A stretch of 61,652 bases of DNA from Polynucleobacter meluiroseus (GTDB lineage Bacteria; Pseudomonadota; Gammaproteobacteria; Burkholderiales; Burkholderiaceae). The notes under the pieces were generated by a model. That model was given only the letters and a program-made list of their open reading frames with translations, was not told where the DNA came from and did no database searches. Each line of letters opens with the position of its first letter. Positions within the stretch are counted from its first letter, which is position 1. The stretch is from positions 1 through 61,652 of the forward strand of contig CAMEXM010000003.1 of assembly GCA_945947155.1 (NCBI GenBank). The letters are read 5' to 3'. The position numbers and the translations under genes were made by a program. Shown here piece after piece: positions 44,464-54,376 of this stretch.

Positions 44464-44770
44464 GCAGAGTCAATCGATAAGCCGGATTCTGTCGCCCAAA
44501 CTCGCGTTTGGGGGCAACCATTCCTCTAGGCCGACAGTTACCTGGCGGCTCAAGCTCCCTACCCGCAGACTCAGCGGGCCGCCTCATCGTCTGCTTACTT
44601 GGGATTGCTCCGGGTGGAGGTTACCGCGTTTCACCGTAACTAAATACGCTCGTCTCTGTGGCCCTATTCCGCACGTCACCGTGGATGGCTGTTAGCCAAC
44701 ACCCTGCCCTATGGAGTCCGGACTTTCCTCCCCTTTCTTGCGAAAGCGGCGATTGCCTAATTGACTCTGC
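44464..44770 (-). ncRNA. rnpB: RNase P RNA (bacterial type A)
   Basis: This is the catalytic RNA that removes 5' leaders from tRNA precursors. It is not in the ORF track. The minus strand contains the universally conserved core: 'GAGGAAAGTCCGGACTCC' and 'ATAGGGCAGGGTGTTGGCTA' near the 5' part, and 'ACAGAATCCGGCTTATCG' near the 3' end. The outer helix P1 is an 11-bp perfect pairing of 'GCAGAGTCAAT' (44770-44760) with 'ATTGACTCTGC' (44474-44464), which fixes the ends to within a few bases. The resulting ~307 nt is at the short side for type A RNAs. It lies between pyrC (stop 40 bases away) and the convergent OsmC gene. Confidence 0.96.
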
Positions 44771-44810
44771 GCGGACAGTCTAACCGAGACTGCATGCCTC
44801 TGCCGATAAA

Positions 44811-45869
44811 TTATTTAGCCAAGGACCATGCAATTGTTTCGCCAGCACGCAGTGGTACGACGACAGTTTCTGCCAGAGGCAATTCCTCAGGAACTTTCTC
44901 CGCCACTTTATGCAAGGTAATGGTATTCGTATTGCGCGGCATTGCATAAAAATCCGGGCCATAAAAACTTGCAAAGGCCTCAAAGCGACTTAACTGATTG
45001 GCCGCTTCAAATACCTCCGCATACAAACCAAGGGCATTGAAAGTGGTATAGCAGCCCGCACAACCGCAACTGTTTTCTTTTAGGCCTTTGGCATGGGGCG
45101 CACTGTCCGTACCCAAGAAGAATCGAGGGTTACCGCTGGTAGCCGCTTCAACCAAAGCCAAACGATGCTCTTCGCGTTTCAGAACAGGCAAGCAATAATT
45201 GTGTGGTCGAATACCGCCCGCAAAAATCGCATTGCGGTTCATCAGCAAATGCTGCGGCGTAATTGTCGCGGCTAAGGTATTTCGATTGTTCGTGTGTGCA
45301 TCGCGAACATAATGTGCTGCTTGCCGCGTCGTGATGTGCTCAAACACAATCTTGAGTTCGGGGAAATCGCGTCGCAAGGGCTCTAGGATGGTATCGATAA
45401 AGACGGCTTCGCGATCAAACACATCAATCTCAGCATGCGTCACCTCGCCATGCATTAATAAAGGTACGCCATCTTTTTGCATGGCTTCCAGCGCGCTATA
45501 ACAGTGTTTGATATTGGTTACGCCTGCATCACTATTGGTCGTTGCGCCGGCAGGGTAGAGTTTAAATCCAGCAACTCCTGCCTCGCGTACCTTACGCACC
45601 TCATCTGCTGGAGTATTGTCCGTTAGGTATAAGGTCATGAGTGGGGTGAAGCCACTAATTCCACTGGCTTTGAGTTGCGCCTCAATGCGGCCGCGGTACG
45701 CAGCGGCCAAGGCAACCGTTGTGACGGGTGGGCGTAAATTGGGCATGATGATGGCCCGGGCAAACTGCTTGGCAGTATGGGGCAAAACATATTTCAATAC
45801 ATCGCCATCACGCACATGCAAATGCCAATCGTCAGGCTGAGTTAAGGTGATACTTTTTACTGAAGTCAT
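44811..45869 (-). CDS. pyrC: dihydroorotase (class II)
   Basis: This is a 352-residue zinc amidohydrolase of pyrimidine synthesis. It closes carbamoyl aspartate to dihydroorotate. The binuclear metal site is visible: 'QPDDWHLHVRDGDVLKYV' (HxH), 'GFKLYPAGAT' (the lysine that is carbamylated), 'LLMHGEVTH' (His), 'KIVFEHITTR' (His), and 'FFLGTDSAPHAKGLKE' (Asp). It belongs to the monofunctional E. coli-like PyrC class. It overlaps the glycerate kinase stop by four bases (ATGA). Confidence 0.97.
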   Translation of the reverse strand: MTSVKSITLTQPDDWHLHVRDGDVLKYVLPHTAKQFARAIIMPNLRPPVTTVALAAAYRGRIEAQLKASGISGFTPLMTLYLTDNTPADEVRKVREAGVAGFKLYPAGATTNSDAGVTNIKHCYSALEAMQKDGVPLLMHGEVTHAEIDVFDREAVFIDTILEPLRRDFPELKIVFEHITTRQAAHYVRDAHTNNRNTLAATITPQHLLMNRNAIFAGGIRPHNYCLPVLKREEHRLALVEAATSGNPRFFLGTDSAPHAKGLKENSCGCAGCYTTFNALGLYAEVFEAANQLSRFEAFASFYGPDFYAMPRNTNTITLHKVAEKVPEELPLAETVVVPLRAGETIAWSLAK

Positions 45870-47215
45870 GATTTTGCTCCCAATCCAGCGGGCAATAAAA
45901 TAATGCGGAAATCATTCACGTTGGTTAATGTTGGGCCTGTTTCAAGCAAAGCGTCCAGTTCACTAAAAAATCCATAGCAATCGTGCGCTGCTAAATAATG
46001 TCCAGCCCGTTTATGTTCATCACGCGCCCGTTTGCGAGTAGCCGGGGTGAACCAAGCGCCTGCATTTTTCTCACTGCCATCGATGCCATCGGTATCGGCA
46101 GCCAGTGCGGCAATGCTGTCGAGATCAGGCGTAGCTGCAAACAGCGATAACAAGAATTCACTGCAACGTCCGCCGCGGCCTTTTACACCAACCGGTAAGG
46201 TCACCGTGCACTCACCGCCTGAAATCAAGGCCATTGGTAAGGTGCCCCATTGGCCATGGGTGATGGCCTCTCGGGCTAATCCAGCATGCACCAAGGCAAC
46301 GTCTTTTGCTTCGCCTGTAATGGTGTCGCCCAAAATAAATGGGGTGTAACCAAACTGCCGCACACACTCCGCGGCAGCCTCTAGGCTGCGGTGGGCTGTT
46401 GCGATCACGTGATTGCGAACCGGCTGGTTTACTAAATCGACCTCTTTTAAAGTTTCTGGAATAAGTCCGCTGCGCCCTTTTTCTAGGTGCGCCAATACAC
46501 TGGCCGGAATGACATCGGGTCCGAGACTGTATTTCGATAAAATCGCGCAGGCATCTTCATAGGTGGAATAGTCTGCGGCGCAGGGACCGCTCGCGATATC
46601 GGCTGGCGAGTCACCAGTGACATCCGAAATCAACAATGCTTCGACTCGAGCACCGCGCGCAATCGCAAGGCGAGCTACATTGCCGCCCAAAATAGCAGAC
46701 AGATGCTTGCGTACGATATTCATTTCTTCGATTGGTGCGCCGCTACGCAACAACGCTTCGGTGGTCTGGCGCATATCGTCAATCGTGATTCCAGCCTGCG
46801 GGAGGGTCAGTAAACTCGATCCACCACCCGAGACGAGCGCAATCAAGATATCCCCCGCTTTGAGCTCGCCCACGCGGAGCATCATCTGGGCTGCCCCATC
46901 CATTCCAGCCTGATCGGGAACAGGGTGGCCTGCCTCAACGATCGTAATGTGTTGTGTGGGGGAGGCGTGGCCGTAGCGTGTCAGAACAATACCCTCGAGC
47001 TGCGCATGAGGCCAATGGCTCGCAGCATGGGACTCTAGCGCAGTAGCCATAGCTGCGCTGGCCTTACCTGCGCCAATAACCAAGCAGCGCCCCCTTGGCT
47101 CGCTGCCCGCCGGGAAAATACGCGCCAAGCACTCCGGAACGATGTGCTTAGGCTCTGCAACGGCAAGTGCAGCCGCAAAGGTGTCTTTCAGTATTTTTTC
47201 TTCTGGGTGGGCCAT
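45866..47215 (-). CDS. glycerate 2-kinase (DUF4147/MOFRL type)
   Basis: This is a 449-residue protein of the type-II glycerate kinase family, with the N-terminal DUF4147 domain ('CLVIGAGKASAAMATALESH', 'VSGGGSSLLTLPQAGITIDDM') and the C-terminal MOFRL domain ('GGRCSEFLLSLFA', 'ADTDGIDGSEKNAGAWF'). Such enzymes phosphorylate D-glycerate at C2, feeding glycolysis from glyoxylate or hydroxypyruvate. Older annotations call these hydroxypyruvate reductase TtuD. The family structure supports kinase. Gene order with pyrC (ATGA overlap) and the Atm1-type exporter (21 bases) suggests a joint transcript without functional connection. Confidence 0.9.
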   Translation of the reverse strand: MAHPEEKILKDTFAAALAVAEPKHIVPECLARIFPAGSEPRGRCLVIGAGKASAAMATALESHAASHWPHAQLEGIVLTRYGHASPTQHITIVEAGHPVPDQAGMDGAAQMMLRVGELKAGDILIALVSGGGSSLLTLPQAGITIDDMRQTTEALLRSGAPIEEMNIVRKHLSAILGGNVARLAIARGARVEALLISDVTGDSPADIASGPCAADYSTYEDACAILSKYSLGPDVIPASVLAHLEKGRSGLIPETLKEVDLVNQPVRNHVIATAHRSLEAAAECVRQFGYTPFILGDTITGEAKDVALVHAGLAREAITHGQWGTLPMALISGGECTVTLPVGVKGRGGRCSEFLLSLFAATPDLDSIAALAADTDGIDGSEKNAGAWFTPATRKRARDEHKRAGHYLAAHDCYGFFSELDALLETGPTLTNVNDFRIILLPAGLGAKS

Positions 47216-47236
47216 GAATATGCTTTCAATACCATT

Positions 47237-49075
47237 CTAATCAACTGCAGTGCGCTCTTGCATTTGCCACATTTCCGCATACCGGCCACGGGCTTCAAGC
47301 AACTGGACATGGGTACCACGCTCAATAATCTCACCCTGCTCCATCACCAAAATTTGATCGGCATGGGTAATGGTAGAGAGTCGGTGGGCAATAATCAAGG
47401 TAGTTCGGTTACGCGCTAAATTCAGCAACTCCTCCTGAATTGCCCGTTCCGTCTTGGAATCAAGGGCCGAGGTGGCCTCATCAAAGATCAGCATGGCCGG
47501 TTTTTTAAGCAATGTCCTGGCAATGGCTACGCGCTGCTTCTCGCCACCCGATAACTTCAATCCACGCTCACCCACTTGGGTGTTGTACCCATCAGGCAAG
47601 CGCTGAATAAAGCCATCAATTTGGGCTGCTCTTGCCGCCGCTTGCACTTCTTCCATCGATGAGCCTGGTTTACCGTAGGCAATGTTGTATCCGATGGTGT
47701 CATTAAACAAAACTGTATCTTGTGGCACGATGCCAATTGCGCTGCGTAAACTAGCTTGTTGAACCGCATCAATGCCCTGACTATCCATTTCAATGCGGCC
47801 GCTTTGAATATCGTAAAACCGAAACAGTAAGCGGGCTAAGGTGCTTTTTCCAGCCCCACTTTGACCAACCACTGCTGTAATGGTCCCCGCCGGAATCGTA
47901 AAGCTAATGTCATGCAAAATGGGTCGCTTTTTTTCATAATAAAACGACACATGCTCGAAGCAAACCTGAGGTCCAGTGTCGTAATTCGTAATGTGCAGTG
48001 CCGGAGCATTGGGTTTGTCGGCAATCTCCCGATCGGTGCTCAATAGGGTAAACATGCGATCCATGTCGGTAATGGCTTGCTTGATTTCCCGGTAAATCAC
48101 GCCCAAGAAATTTAAAGGGATATACAACTGAATCATCAGCGTATTGACGAGTACGAGGTCGCCCAAGGTCATGGTGCCATTACTGACACCAATCGTAGCG
48201 CGCCACAGAATTAATACGAGGCCAATGGCAATGATGATCTGCTGGCCTAAGTTCAAAACCGCCAATGACTTTTGCGACTGGATGGCTGCGGTTTGATAGC
48301 GAACTAGATTATCGTCATAGCGACGCGATTCAAACTGCTCATTGCCAAAATACTTAACTGTCTCAAAATTCAATAAGGAATCGATGGCCTTTTGATTTGC
48401 CTTCGAGTCCATGTCATTCATGGTCTTTCTAAAATGCGTACGCCACTCAGTCACCATGACGGTAAAAATAATATAGAGGACTAAGGCTACAAAAGTAATA
48501 ACAGCAAACCAAATATCATAGGCATACGCCAAGTAGCCAAGGACCAAACAAAACTCAATTAGGGTCGGGAGGATGCTGTAAAGCGAATACGAGATCAGCG
48601 ACTGGATGCCGCGGGTGCCGCGCTCAATATCACGACTGACTCCACCCGTTTGGCGTGCCAAATGAAAACTCAGCGCCAAGGAATGCAAATGATTAAATAC
48701 CTGTAAGGCCACCTTACGTACCGCATTTTGGGTCACTCGCGCAAACAAGGCTTCGCGCAACTCATTAAACAAAGAAGCAGATACACGCAGCGCCCCATAT
48801 GCCAGAATCAAACCCACAGGAATCAACATCAATGCTTGCGCTGTATCTACTTTGACATTCAGCGTGTCAATCAAATCCTTTAAAAGGATTGGAATACCCA
48901 AGTTCGCAAATTTAGCCGCAATCAAACACGACAGCGCCAAAGCCACACGCACCTTATGCTCTAGCAAATAAGGCAGTAAATCTCGAATGACGCGCCAATC
49001 CCCCCGGGTAAATGCATTTGCTTTTGGAGGGCTAGCAGAATCAGCTGCTGCGGAGTGGGAACTCGGTCTCATCAA
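47237..49075 (-). CDS. Atm1/ABCB7-type ABC exporter (membrane + ATPase)
   Basis: This is a 612-residue half-transporter with six N-terminal membrane helices (about residues 35-320) and an ATPase domain. Walker A is 'AVVGQSGAGKSTLARLLFRF' (~residue 400). The signature 'LSGGEKQRVAIARTLL' (~506) and Walker B 'AMLIFDEATSALDSKTE' follow. Bacterial Atm1 relatives export glutathione conjugates or persulfides and give metal tolerance. 'NFETVKYFGNEQFESRRYD' in the linker between helices is the hallmark of this subfamily (HMT1/ATM1). It functions as a homodimer. The nearby genes do not reveal the substrate. A heavy-metal role is only inferred. Confidence 0.92.
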   Translation of the reverse strand: MMRPSSHSAAADSASPPKANAFTRGDWRVIRDLLPYLLEHKVRVALALSCLIAAKFANLGIPILLKDLIDTLNVKVDTAQALMLIPVGLILAYGALRVSASLFNELREALFARVTQNAVRKVALQVFNHLHSLALSFHLARQTGGVSRDIERGTRGIQSLISYSLYSILPTLIEFCLVLGYLAYAYDIWFAVITFVALVLYIIFTVMVTEWRTHFRKTMNDMDSKANQKAIDSLLNFETVKYFGNEQFESRRYDDNLVRYQTAAIQSQKSLAVLNLGQQIIIAIGLVLILWRATIGVSNGTMTLGDLVLVNTLMIQLYIPLNFLGVIYREIKQAITDMDRMFTLLSTDREIADKPNAPALHITNYDTGPQVCFEHVSFYYEKKRPILHDISFTIPAGTITAVVGQSGAGKSTLARLLFRFYDIQSGRIEMDSQGIDAVQQASLRSAIGIVPQDTVLFNDTIGYNIAYGKPGSSMEEVQAAARAAQIDGFIQRLPDGYNTQVGERGLKLSGGEKQRVAIARTLLKKPAMLIFDEATSALDSKTERAIQEELLNLARNRTTLIIAHRLSTITHADQILVMEQGEIIERGTHVQLLEARGRYAEMWQMQERTAVD

Positions 49076-49094
49076 GCTATCTTAGTGAAATGGT

Positions 49095-49547
49095 CTACTT
49101 TGCTGCATGGATGGCTTGCAAACGCAGGATGGCTGCGCTATTGCTTTCCGAAAAACACCGTTTTGCAGCCTCAGTAAAGGGCAACCACTCAAAAGCAGTG
49201 TGCTCTCGCGGCGCTAAGCGCACCGCGGTATTGTTAGGGACAAAGAGCGAGAACCAGTGCTCGCGGTTACTGGTAACACCGGGCGCATAGCGGTAACGCC
49301 AATCCGGATAGATCACATAATCAATGGCGTGCTGCATGTCCTGCAGTGCATCAGACGGCAATGCAGTGACATCAATGCCCGTCTCTTCAAACACCTCGCG
49401 TATTGCGGCTTCACGCGTAGGCTCGTTCAGAAAATCAAGGCTGCCTGTCACCGACTGCCAAAATCCGGGGCGATCAGCACGCTCAATCAGTAAAACCTCG
49501 CCATCCGCATTGTGAATCACAACCAATACTGAAATGGGGATTTTCAA
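49095..49547 (-). CDS. nudB: dihydroneopterin triphosphate diphosphatase (NudB)
   Basis: This is a 150-residue Nudix hydrolase. It removes pyrophosphate from dihydroneopterin triphosphate in folate synthesis. The Nudix box is 'GSLDFLNEPTREAAIREVFEETGI', with the metal-binding R-E-x-x-E-E. The spacing before the first Glu is six residues rather than five. The N-terminal 'ISVLVVIHNADGEVLLIERADRPGFWQSVTG' and C-terminal 'REHTAFEWLPFTEAA' fit NudB. It lies 15 bases downstream of aspS, a pairing common to betaproteobacteria and E. coli (aspS-nudB). Confidence 0.92.
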   Translation of the reverse strand: MKIPISVLVVIHNADGEVLLIERADRPGFWQSVTGSLDFLNEPTREAAIREVFEETGIDVTALPSDALQDMQHAIDYVIYPDWRYRYAPGVTSNREHWFSLFVPNNTAVRLAPREHTAFEWLPFTEAAKRCFSESNSAAILRLQAIHAAK

Positions 49548-49562
49548 GAGAGGGTATCGATC

Positions 49563-51365
49563 CTATTGCGCTGCTGGCGTTGCTTGACGCAAACGTATGT
49601 GCAATTCTCGTAACTGGCGTTCGTCCACTGGACTTGGGGCCTGGGTTAAGAGGCATTGCGCACGCTGGGTTTTGGGGAAGGCAATGACATCGCGAATTGA
49701 TTCGGACCCCGTCATCATCGTGACAATCCGATCTAAACCGAAGGCGATACCGCCGTGGGGAGGCGCACCATACTGCAGCGCGTCCAATAAGAAACCAAAC
49801 TTGGCTTGTGCCTCTTCGGGACCAATGTTCAAGGCGCGGAATACCTGACTCTGCACTACCTCCTGGTGAATTCGCACCGAGCCGCCACCGATTTCACTGC
49901 CGTTGAGGACCATGTCATAGGCTTTTGCTAAACACTTACCCGGATCCGTTTCCAGAAACTGCAAGTGCTCATCTTTGGGGCTAGTGAATGGGTGATGGCA
50001 AGCAACCCAGCGCCCCTCACCGTCATCGTAATCAAACATCGGGAAGTCAACCACCCACAGCGGCTTCCATGCATCAGTAAAGAGGCCATGGGCTTTACCC
50101 CAGGTTGATAAGCCAATGCGCAAACGCAAGTTACCGATGGCATCATTGACCACCTTGACCTTATCAGCACCAAAGAAAATGATGTCGCCATCTTGGGCAT
50201 TGGTGCGCTTCAAAATACCGTCAATTGCAGCATCGTGAAGATTCTTGACAATGGGTGATTGCAAGCCATTACGGCCTTCGCTTACTGAGTTCACCTTAAT
50301 CCAAGCCAATCCTTTAGCGCCATAGATTGCAACAAACTGGGTGTAGTCATCAATTTCACTACGGCTAATCTCAGCGCCACCCGGTATGCGTAAGGCTACA
50401 ACGCGTCCATCGGCTTGATTAGCCGGACCAGAGAAGACTTTAAAGTCGACATCCTTCATCAAATCGGTTAACTCGGTAAATTCCAGGTTCACGCGCAAAT
50501 CGGGCTTATCTGAACCAAAGCGCGCCATGCCTTCCGAGTAGGGCATCACTGGAAATGGGTTCGGTAAATCCACATTCATCACGGTCTTGAAAATATGGCG
50601 CGTCATGTTTTCAAAAAGATCGCGTATCTCGAGTTCATTTAAGAAGGAGGTTTCGCAATCGATCTGGGTAAATTCAGGCTGGCGATCTGCCCGTAAATCC
50701 TCGTCACGGAAACATTTAGTAATTTGGTAGTAACGCTCAAAACCAGCAACCATTAATAACTGCTTAAACAACTGGGGCGACTGGGGCAAAGCAAAAAATT
50801 GACCGTCATGCACTCGGGATGGCACCAAATAGTCGCGCGCACCCTCTGGCGTACTTTTGGTCAACATCGGTGTTTCGATATCGATAAATCCAGCAGCGTC
50901 CAAGTAGCGGCGGGTTTCCATTGCGACGTTGTAACGCAGGCGCAAATTCTTTTGCATTTGGGGCCGCCGCAAGTCCAATACGCGGTGGGTGAGGCGTGTA
51001 GTCTCAGACAGGTTCTCATCATCGAGTTGAAATGGTGGCGTAACCGATGCATTCAAGATCACGAGCTCATGGCACAAAATCTCAATCTTGCCGCTCACCA
51101 GATCCGCATTTTCAGTGCCTGCTGGGCGCGCACGCACGAGGCCTTTAATCTGAATGCAAAATTCATTACGTATCTGCTCAGCGAGCGCAAACATGGCGGC
51201 ACGATCGGGATCGCAAACCACCTGCACAAAACCCTCGCGGTCGCGCAAGTCAATAAAGATTACCCCACCATGATCACGGCGGCGATTAACCCAGCCAGCC
51301 AACGTGACTTCTGTACCAATAAGTGTTTCCGTTACCTGACCGCAGGCATGGCTTCGCATCGACAT
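49563..51365 (-). CDS. aspS: aspartyl-tRNA synthetase
   Basis: This is a 600-residue class IIb synthetase of the bacterial type. The N-terminal OB fold binds the anticodon ('[26 protein letters not shown]'). Motif 2 is '[25 protein letters not shown]', and motif 3 is '[17 protein letters not shown]'. A large GAD insertion domain lies between. Whether it is discriminating (Asp only) or non-discriminating (also tRNA-Asn) cannot be read here. The C-terminus is complete. The DUF502 gene precedes it by seven bases, so the genes are co-transcribed. Confidence 0.98.
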   Translation of the reverse strand: MSMRSHACGQVTETLIGTEVTLAGWVNRRRDHGGVIFIDLRDREGFVQVVCDPDRAAMFALAEQIRNEFCIQIKGLVRARPAGTENADLVSGKIEILCHELVILNASVTPPFQLDDENLSETTRLTHRVLDLRRPQMQKNLRLRYNVAMETRRYLDAAGFIDIETPMLTKSTPEGARDYLVPSRVHDGQFFALPQSPQLFKQLLMVAGFERYYQITKCFRDEDLRADRQPEFTQIDCETSFLNELEIRDLFENMTRHIFKTVMNVDLPNPFPVMPYSEGMARFGSDKPDLRVNLEFTELTDLMKDVDFKVFSGPANQADGRVVALRIPGGAEISRSEIDDYTQFVAIYGAKGLAWIKVNSVSEGRNGLQSPIVKNLHDAAIDGILKRTNAQDGDIIFFGADKVKVVNDAIGNLRLRIGLSTWGKAHGLFTDAWKPLWVVDFPMFDYDDGEGRWVACHHPFTSPKDEHLQFLETDPGKCLAKAYDMVLNGSEIGGGSVRIHQEVVQSQVFRALNIGPEEAQAKFGFLLDALQYGAPPHGGIAFGLDRIVTMMTGSESIRDVIAFPKTQRAQCLLTQAPSPVDERQLRELHIRLRQATPAAQ

Positions 51366-51372
51366 AACTTTC

Positions 51373-52026
51373 CTATGAATCTATATTTTTTGTAAGTGTG
51401 GGAGTATTCGTACGAACACCTGGTGGCACAGAGCCCATTGAAACAATATGCTTCAAGGCCTCTTCTACCGTCATATCCAACTCGATGACAGAAGACCGGG
51501 GGACAATCATGAAAAACCCAGATGTGGGGTTTGGGGTGGTAGGCAAAAATACATTGACATAATCCTCGCCGACTTTGGAGCTGATTTCTGCAGCGGGTGT
51601 ACCCGTCTGAAACGCAATTGCCCACGAGTTCGGATGAGGATAGCGAATTAACAAGGCTTTTCGAAAAGCCTGACCGCTTCCAGAAAACAAGGTGGAGGAA
51701 ACTTGTTTTACGCTCGAATAGATGGAGCGCACTACCGGAATGCGATTTACCTGCTTGTCCCAAACACGTAACCACCACTGGCCTGCAAAACTAATCGCAA
51801 CAAGACCGGTGACCATGATGACGCCCACCACAATTAGCACGCCAATTGCTGGAATATCACGAAAATGCTTTAAGTCGGGGGAGAATTCCCCAGGGGAAAC
51901 GGTAATGATGGCCATCATGACCGATCCAAAAATGCTATCGAGTAGACCCAGGCCCCATGAGATCACCCAAACCGTGATCGCCACCGGAGCCCAAACCAGA
52001 ATGCCTGCAATAAAGTATTTTTTCAT
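51373..52026 (-). CDS. DUF502 membrane protein
   Basis: This is a 217-residue inner-membrane protein of the DUF502 family. It has an N-terminal helix '[27 protein letters not shown]', a second near residue 75 ('[22 protein letters not shown]'), and a soluble domain with '[22 protein letters not shown]' and '[41 protein letters not shown]', which are the family landmarks. The function is unknown. A structure with two helices and a beta-rich part is likely. Position upstream of aspS is conserved in betaproteobacteria. Confidence 0.9.
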   Translation of the reverse strand: MKKYFIAGILVWAPVAITVWVISWGLGLLDSIFGSVMMAIITVSPGEFSPDLKHFRDIPAIGVLIVVGVIMVTGLVAISFAGQWWLRVWDKQVNRIPVVRSIYSSVKQVSSTLFSGSGQAFRKALLIRYPHPNSWAIAFQTGTPAAEISSKVGEDYVNVFLPTTPNPTSGFFMIVPRSSVIELDMTVEEALKHIVSMGSVPPGVRTNTPTLTKNIDS

Positions 52027-52081
52027 AATTAATCAGCCTAGCCGGCATTTTAACGGCTAGAGGGACCCAATGGGGTCTGGT

Positions 52082-53659
52082 CTAGAAAATACTAAGGGAA
52101 ATCAATACCGCGCCCGTAATAAAGCCGCCCGCAAACAGCAAAGCCCCGCTAATTAGGCGCCGCGTCTGACGCTGCTCCTGAATCAGGGTTTTCAGTAAAA
52201 CTAACTCGGCACCTTGCTCGGCTTTTGTAGACAGGGCTAGGCTATCAGCCAAGAGACGGGGCAAGGTGGGCAGGATTTTAGCCCAATTGGGCGCCTCTGT
52301 TTTGAGGCCCTCAACGAAGCCCCTCCAACCCAATTGCTCGCTTATCCACTTTTCGAGGATTGGCTTGGCGGTTTTCCACAAATCCAGATCGGGATCCAGT
52401 TGCCGCGCCAAACCCTCAACATTTAATAGCGTCTTTTGCAATAAAGTCAGTTGGGGCTGGATTTCCACATTAAAGCGCCGCGAAGTCTGAAACAAACGCA
52501 TCAGCACAATACCTAAAGAGATTTCTTTAAGGGGGCGATCAAAGTAGGGCTCACACACAGAACGTACCGCACCCTCTAATTCTTCTACGCGCGTATCCGC
52601 AGGTACCCAGCCAGACTCAATGTGTAATTCGGCAACGCGGCGGTAATTGCGATTAAAGAAAGCCAAGAAATTTTGCGCTAGGTAATTTTTATCGGACTCA
52701 CTGAGCGCGCCCACAATTCCAAAATCCAAAGAAATAAATCGCCCAAATCGCTCCGGCTCTAGACTGATCAGAATATTGCCTGGGTGCATGTCCGCATGAA
52801 AGAAGCCATACTGAAACACTTGGGTAAAAAAGATTTCAACACCGTCCGCTGCCAATTTTTTAAAATCAACCCCAGCTGCGCGCAATTCTTCGGTACGACC
52901 AATCGAGATCCCATTCATGCGCTCCATCACAATCACGCTGGTATGGCACAGATCCCAATACATTTCCGGAATCATCAACTTATCTGAATTGATAAAGTAG
53001 CGCCGCAACTGGCTAGCATTGGCTGCCTCGCGCATCAAATCCAATTCGTCATGTAAATAGACATCAAACTCGGCGACTACTTCGCGGGGCTTTAAGCGCC
53101 GGCCATCGGCCGATACCTTTTCAACGATCTTGGCCAAGTCGTGCATCAATGCCAAATCATCTTCAATCACCGGCAAGATGCCTGGGCGTAAGACCTTGAT
53201 TGCTACCTCGCGCCCTTCCCATTCAGGACGCTGCAAGCTGCCACGCAAAACCCCAAAGTGGACCTGCGCCACGGAAGCGCTGGCAACTGGAGTGGCATCG
53301 AACTGAAGAAAAACCTCTTCAATTGGTCTGCCCAAAGCAGATTCAATTAACGCGCGTGACTCGGCGTTTGAAAACGGTGGCACTTGATCTTGCAACTTAG
53401 CCAATTCATCCGAAATATCGTCCGGTAATAAGTCACGGCGGGTGGACAGGACTTGGCCAAACTTAACAAAGATTGGACCAAGCGCCTCTAGTGTTAGTCG
53501 TATCCGTACACCCCGCGGTAATGAATTCGGAGACGCAAAGCAAGCGATCGAAAGTAAGATCCGTTTTATACCGGGCTTGAGGTTGTCGCGCAACAAGGGC
53601 AACAAACCAAAACGCCATGCCGTAAAAAAGATAAAGCAAAGTCGTGCAAAGCGAGCCAT
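52082..53659 (-). CDS. ubiB: UbiB, ubiquinone biosynthesis ATPase-like kinase fold protein
   Basis: This is a 525-residue member of the ABC1/ADCK/UbiB family. It binds ATP in an atypical protein-kinase-like fold and is required for aerobic ubiquinone synthesis. The '[21 protein letters not shown]' segment has the KxGQ motif (K66-Q69). '[29 protein letters not shown]' and '[10 protein letters not shown]' hold the catalytic-loop-like residues. The C-terminus has two transmembrane helices, with '[21 protein letters not shown]' at the end. It follows ubiJ by two bases, forming the ubiE-(Tim44)-ubiJ-ubiB order. Confidence 0.96.
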   Translation of the reverse strand: MARFARLCFIFFTAWRFGLLPLLRDNLKPGIKRILLSIACFASPNSLPRGVRIRLTLEALGPIFVKFGQVLSTRRDLLPDDISDELAKLQDQVPPFSNAESRALIESALGRPIEEVFLQFDATPVASASVAQVHFGVLRGSLQRPEWEGREVAIKVLRPGILPVIEDDLALMHDLAKIVEKVSADGRRLKPREVVAEFDVYLHDELDLMREAANASQLRRYFINSDKLMIPEMYWDLCHTSVIVMERMNGISIGRTEELRAAGVDFKKLAADGVEIFFTQVFQYGFFHADMHPGNILISLEPERFGRFISLDFGIVGALSESDKNYLAQNFLAFFNRNYRRVAELHIESGWVPADTRVEELEGAVRSVCEPYFDRPLKEISLGIVLMRLFQTSRRFNVEIQPQLTLLQKTLLNVEGLARQLDPDLDLWKTAKPILEKWISEQLGWRGFVEGLKTEAPNWAKILPTLPRLLADSLALSTKAEQGAELVLLKTLIQEQRQTRRLISGALLFAGGFITGAVLISLSIF

Positions 53660-53661
53660 AC

Positions 53662-54324
53662 TTATTTACTCCTTTGCTGCAGTATTGCAATACGCTTATC
53701 CAAACGCTCGACGCTATCGCGTAATTCCATGAGTTGATTTTTATGCATTGCAAAGTCACGCTGGTTCAATAAAACCTTCTTTTCTTCACTAAGGTACTCA
53801 ACGGCATTTTCAAGCAGATCGCGACTGGCTGCCTTACCCGCACTTACTATTTTTTTGCCTTGTGCCACAGCAAAATGGGCTGGTGCATCCCCAATGAGTT
53901 TCGAGAGATCCTCTTCGTATTCCCAGCGCAACTGCCCCGCTAAGCGGCCCAATAACTGAGCCAAATCGGCATCGCCCGCAATCGTCACTGATTTAAATGC
54001 ATTTTCCAGAATGGGGCCGCTGCTGGTCAGTAAGGTAGAAAGTGCTTGGCTTGAAATCGTGAGTACCAGGGCTGTTCTAACTGGTGATAGCACTTCCCCG
54101 TCAGAGTTTTGAGCAGACGCATCTGAATGGTGCACAGCATCCAAAAGGCCGTTATTGTTAATTTGCACGGCAAATCGACCAAAAGGCATTTCTAGGGCAA
54201 TGGCTTTGCCGGAGTGCTTTGCTAGCTCCGCGCTAGCCCACGGCTCCCCCGTCAAGACATGATTAATCCCGTGGCAGATAGCTGCGCTGGTAATAGGCCG
54301 AGCGGATGTTGATACCGAATTCAT
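53662..54324 (-). CDS. ubiJ: ubiquinone biosynthesis accessory factor UbiJ
   Basis: This is a 220-residue protein with an SCP2-type lipid-binding domain (about residues 20-130: '[17 protein letters not shown]', '[45 protein letters not shown]') and a C-terminal coiled coil ('[20 protein letters not shown]'). UbiJ works with UbiK in the Ubi complex and presents the lipid precursor. Size is usual. The ATG comes seven bases after the T run of a strong terminator, and no Shine-Dalgarno sequence is visible. Expression must depend on readthrough or on a start upstream of the terminator. ubiB follows two bases later. Confidence 0.9.
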   Translation of the reverse strand: MNSVSTSARPITSAAICHGINHVLTGEPWASAELAKHSGKAIALEMPFGRFAVQINNNGLLDAVHHSDASAQNSDGEVLSPVRTALVLTISSQALSTLLTSSGPILENAFKSVTIAGDADLAQLLGRLAGQLRWEYEEDLSKLIGDAPAHFAVAQGKKIVSAGKAASRDLLENAVEYLSEEKKVLLNQRDFAMHKNQLMELRDSVERLDKRIAILQQRSK

Positions 54325-54330
54325 GGGTGC

Positions 54331-54357
54331 AAAAAACCCGCACGAATGCGGGTTTTT
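54331..54357 (-). terminator. Rho-independent terminator between the Tim44 gene and ubiJ
   Basis: 'AAAAACCCGCA' and 'TGCGGGTTTTT' form an 11-bp stem with a 4-base loop. On the minus strand it ends in a run of T and stands 20 bases after the Tim44 gene stop and seven bases before ubiJ. Because of symmetry it could act on both strands, but only minus-strand transcription reaches it. Confidence 0.9.
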
Positions 54358-54376
54358 CCGTGGGGAAAGCCTAAGC

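Noticed and set aside
52038-52075. Two small inverted repeats after the DUF502 gene region as a terminator
   Set aside because: CTAGCCG/CGGCTAG and GACCC/GGGTC lack T runs and lie upstream of the DUF502 gene, between it and the end of ubiB. They may be weak structure only.
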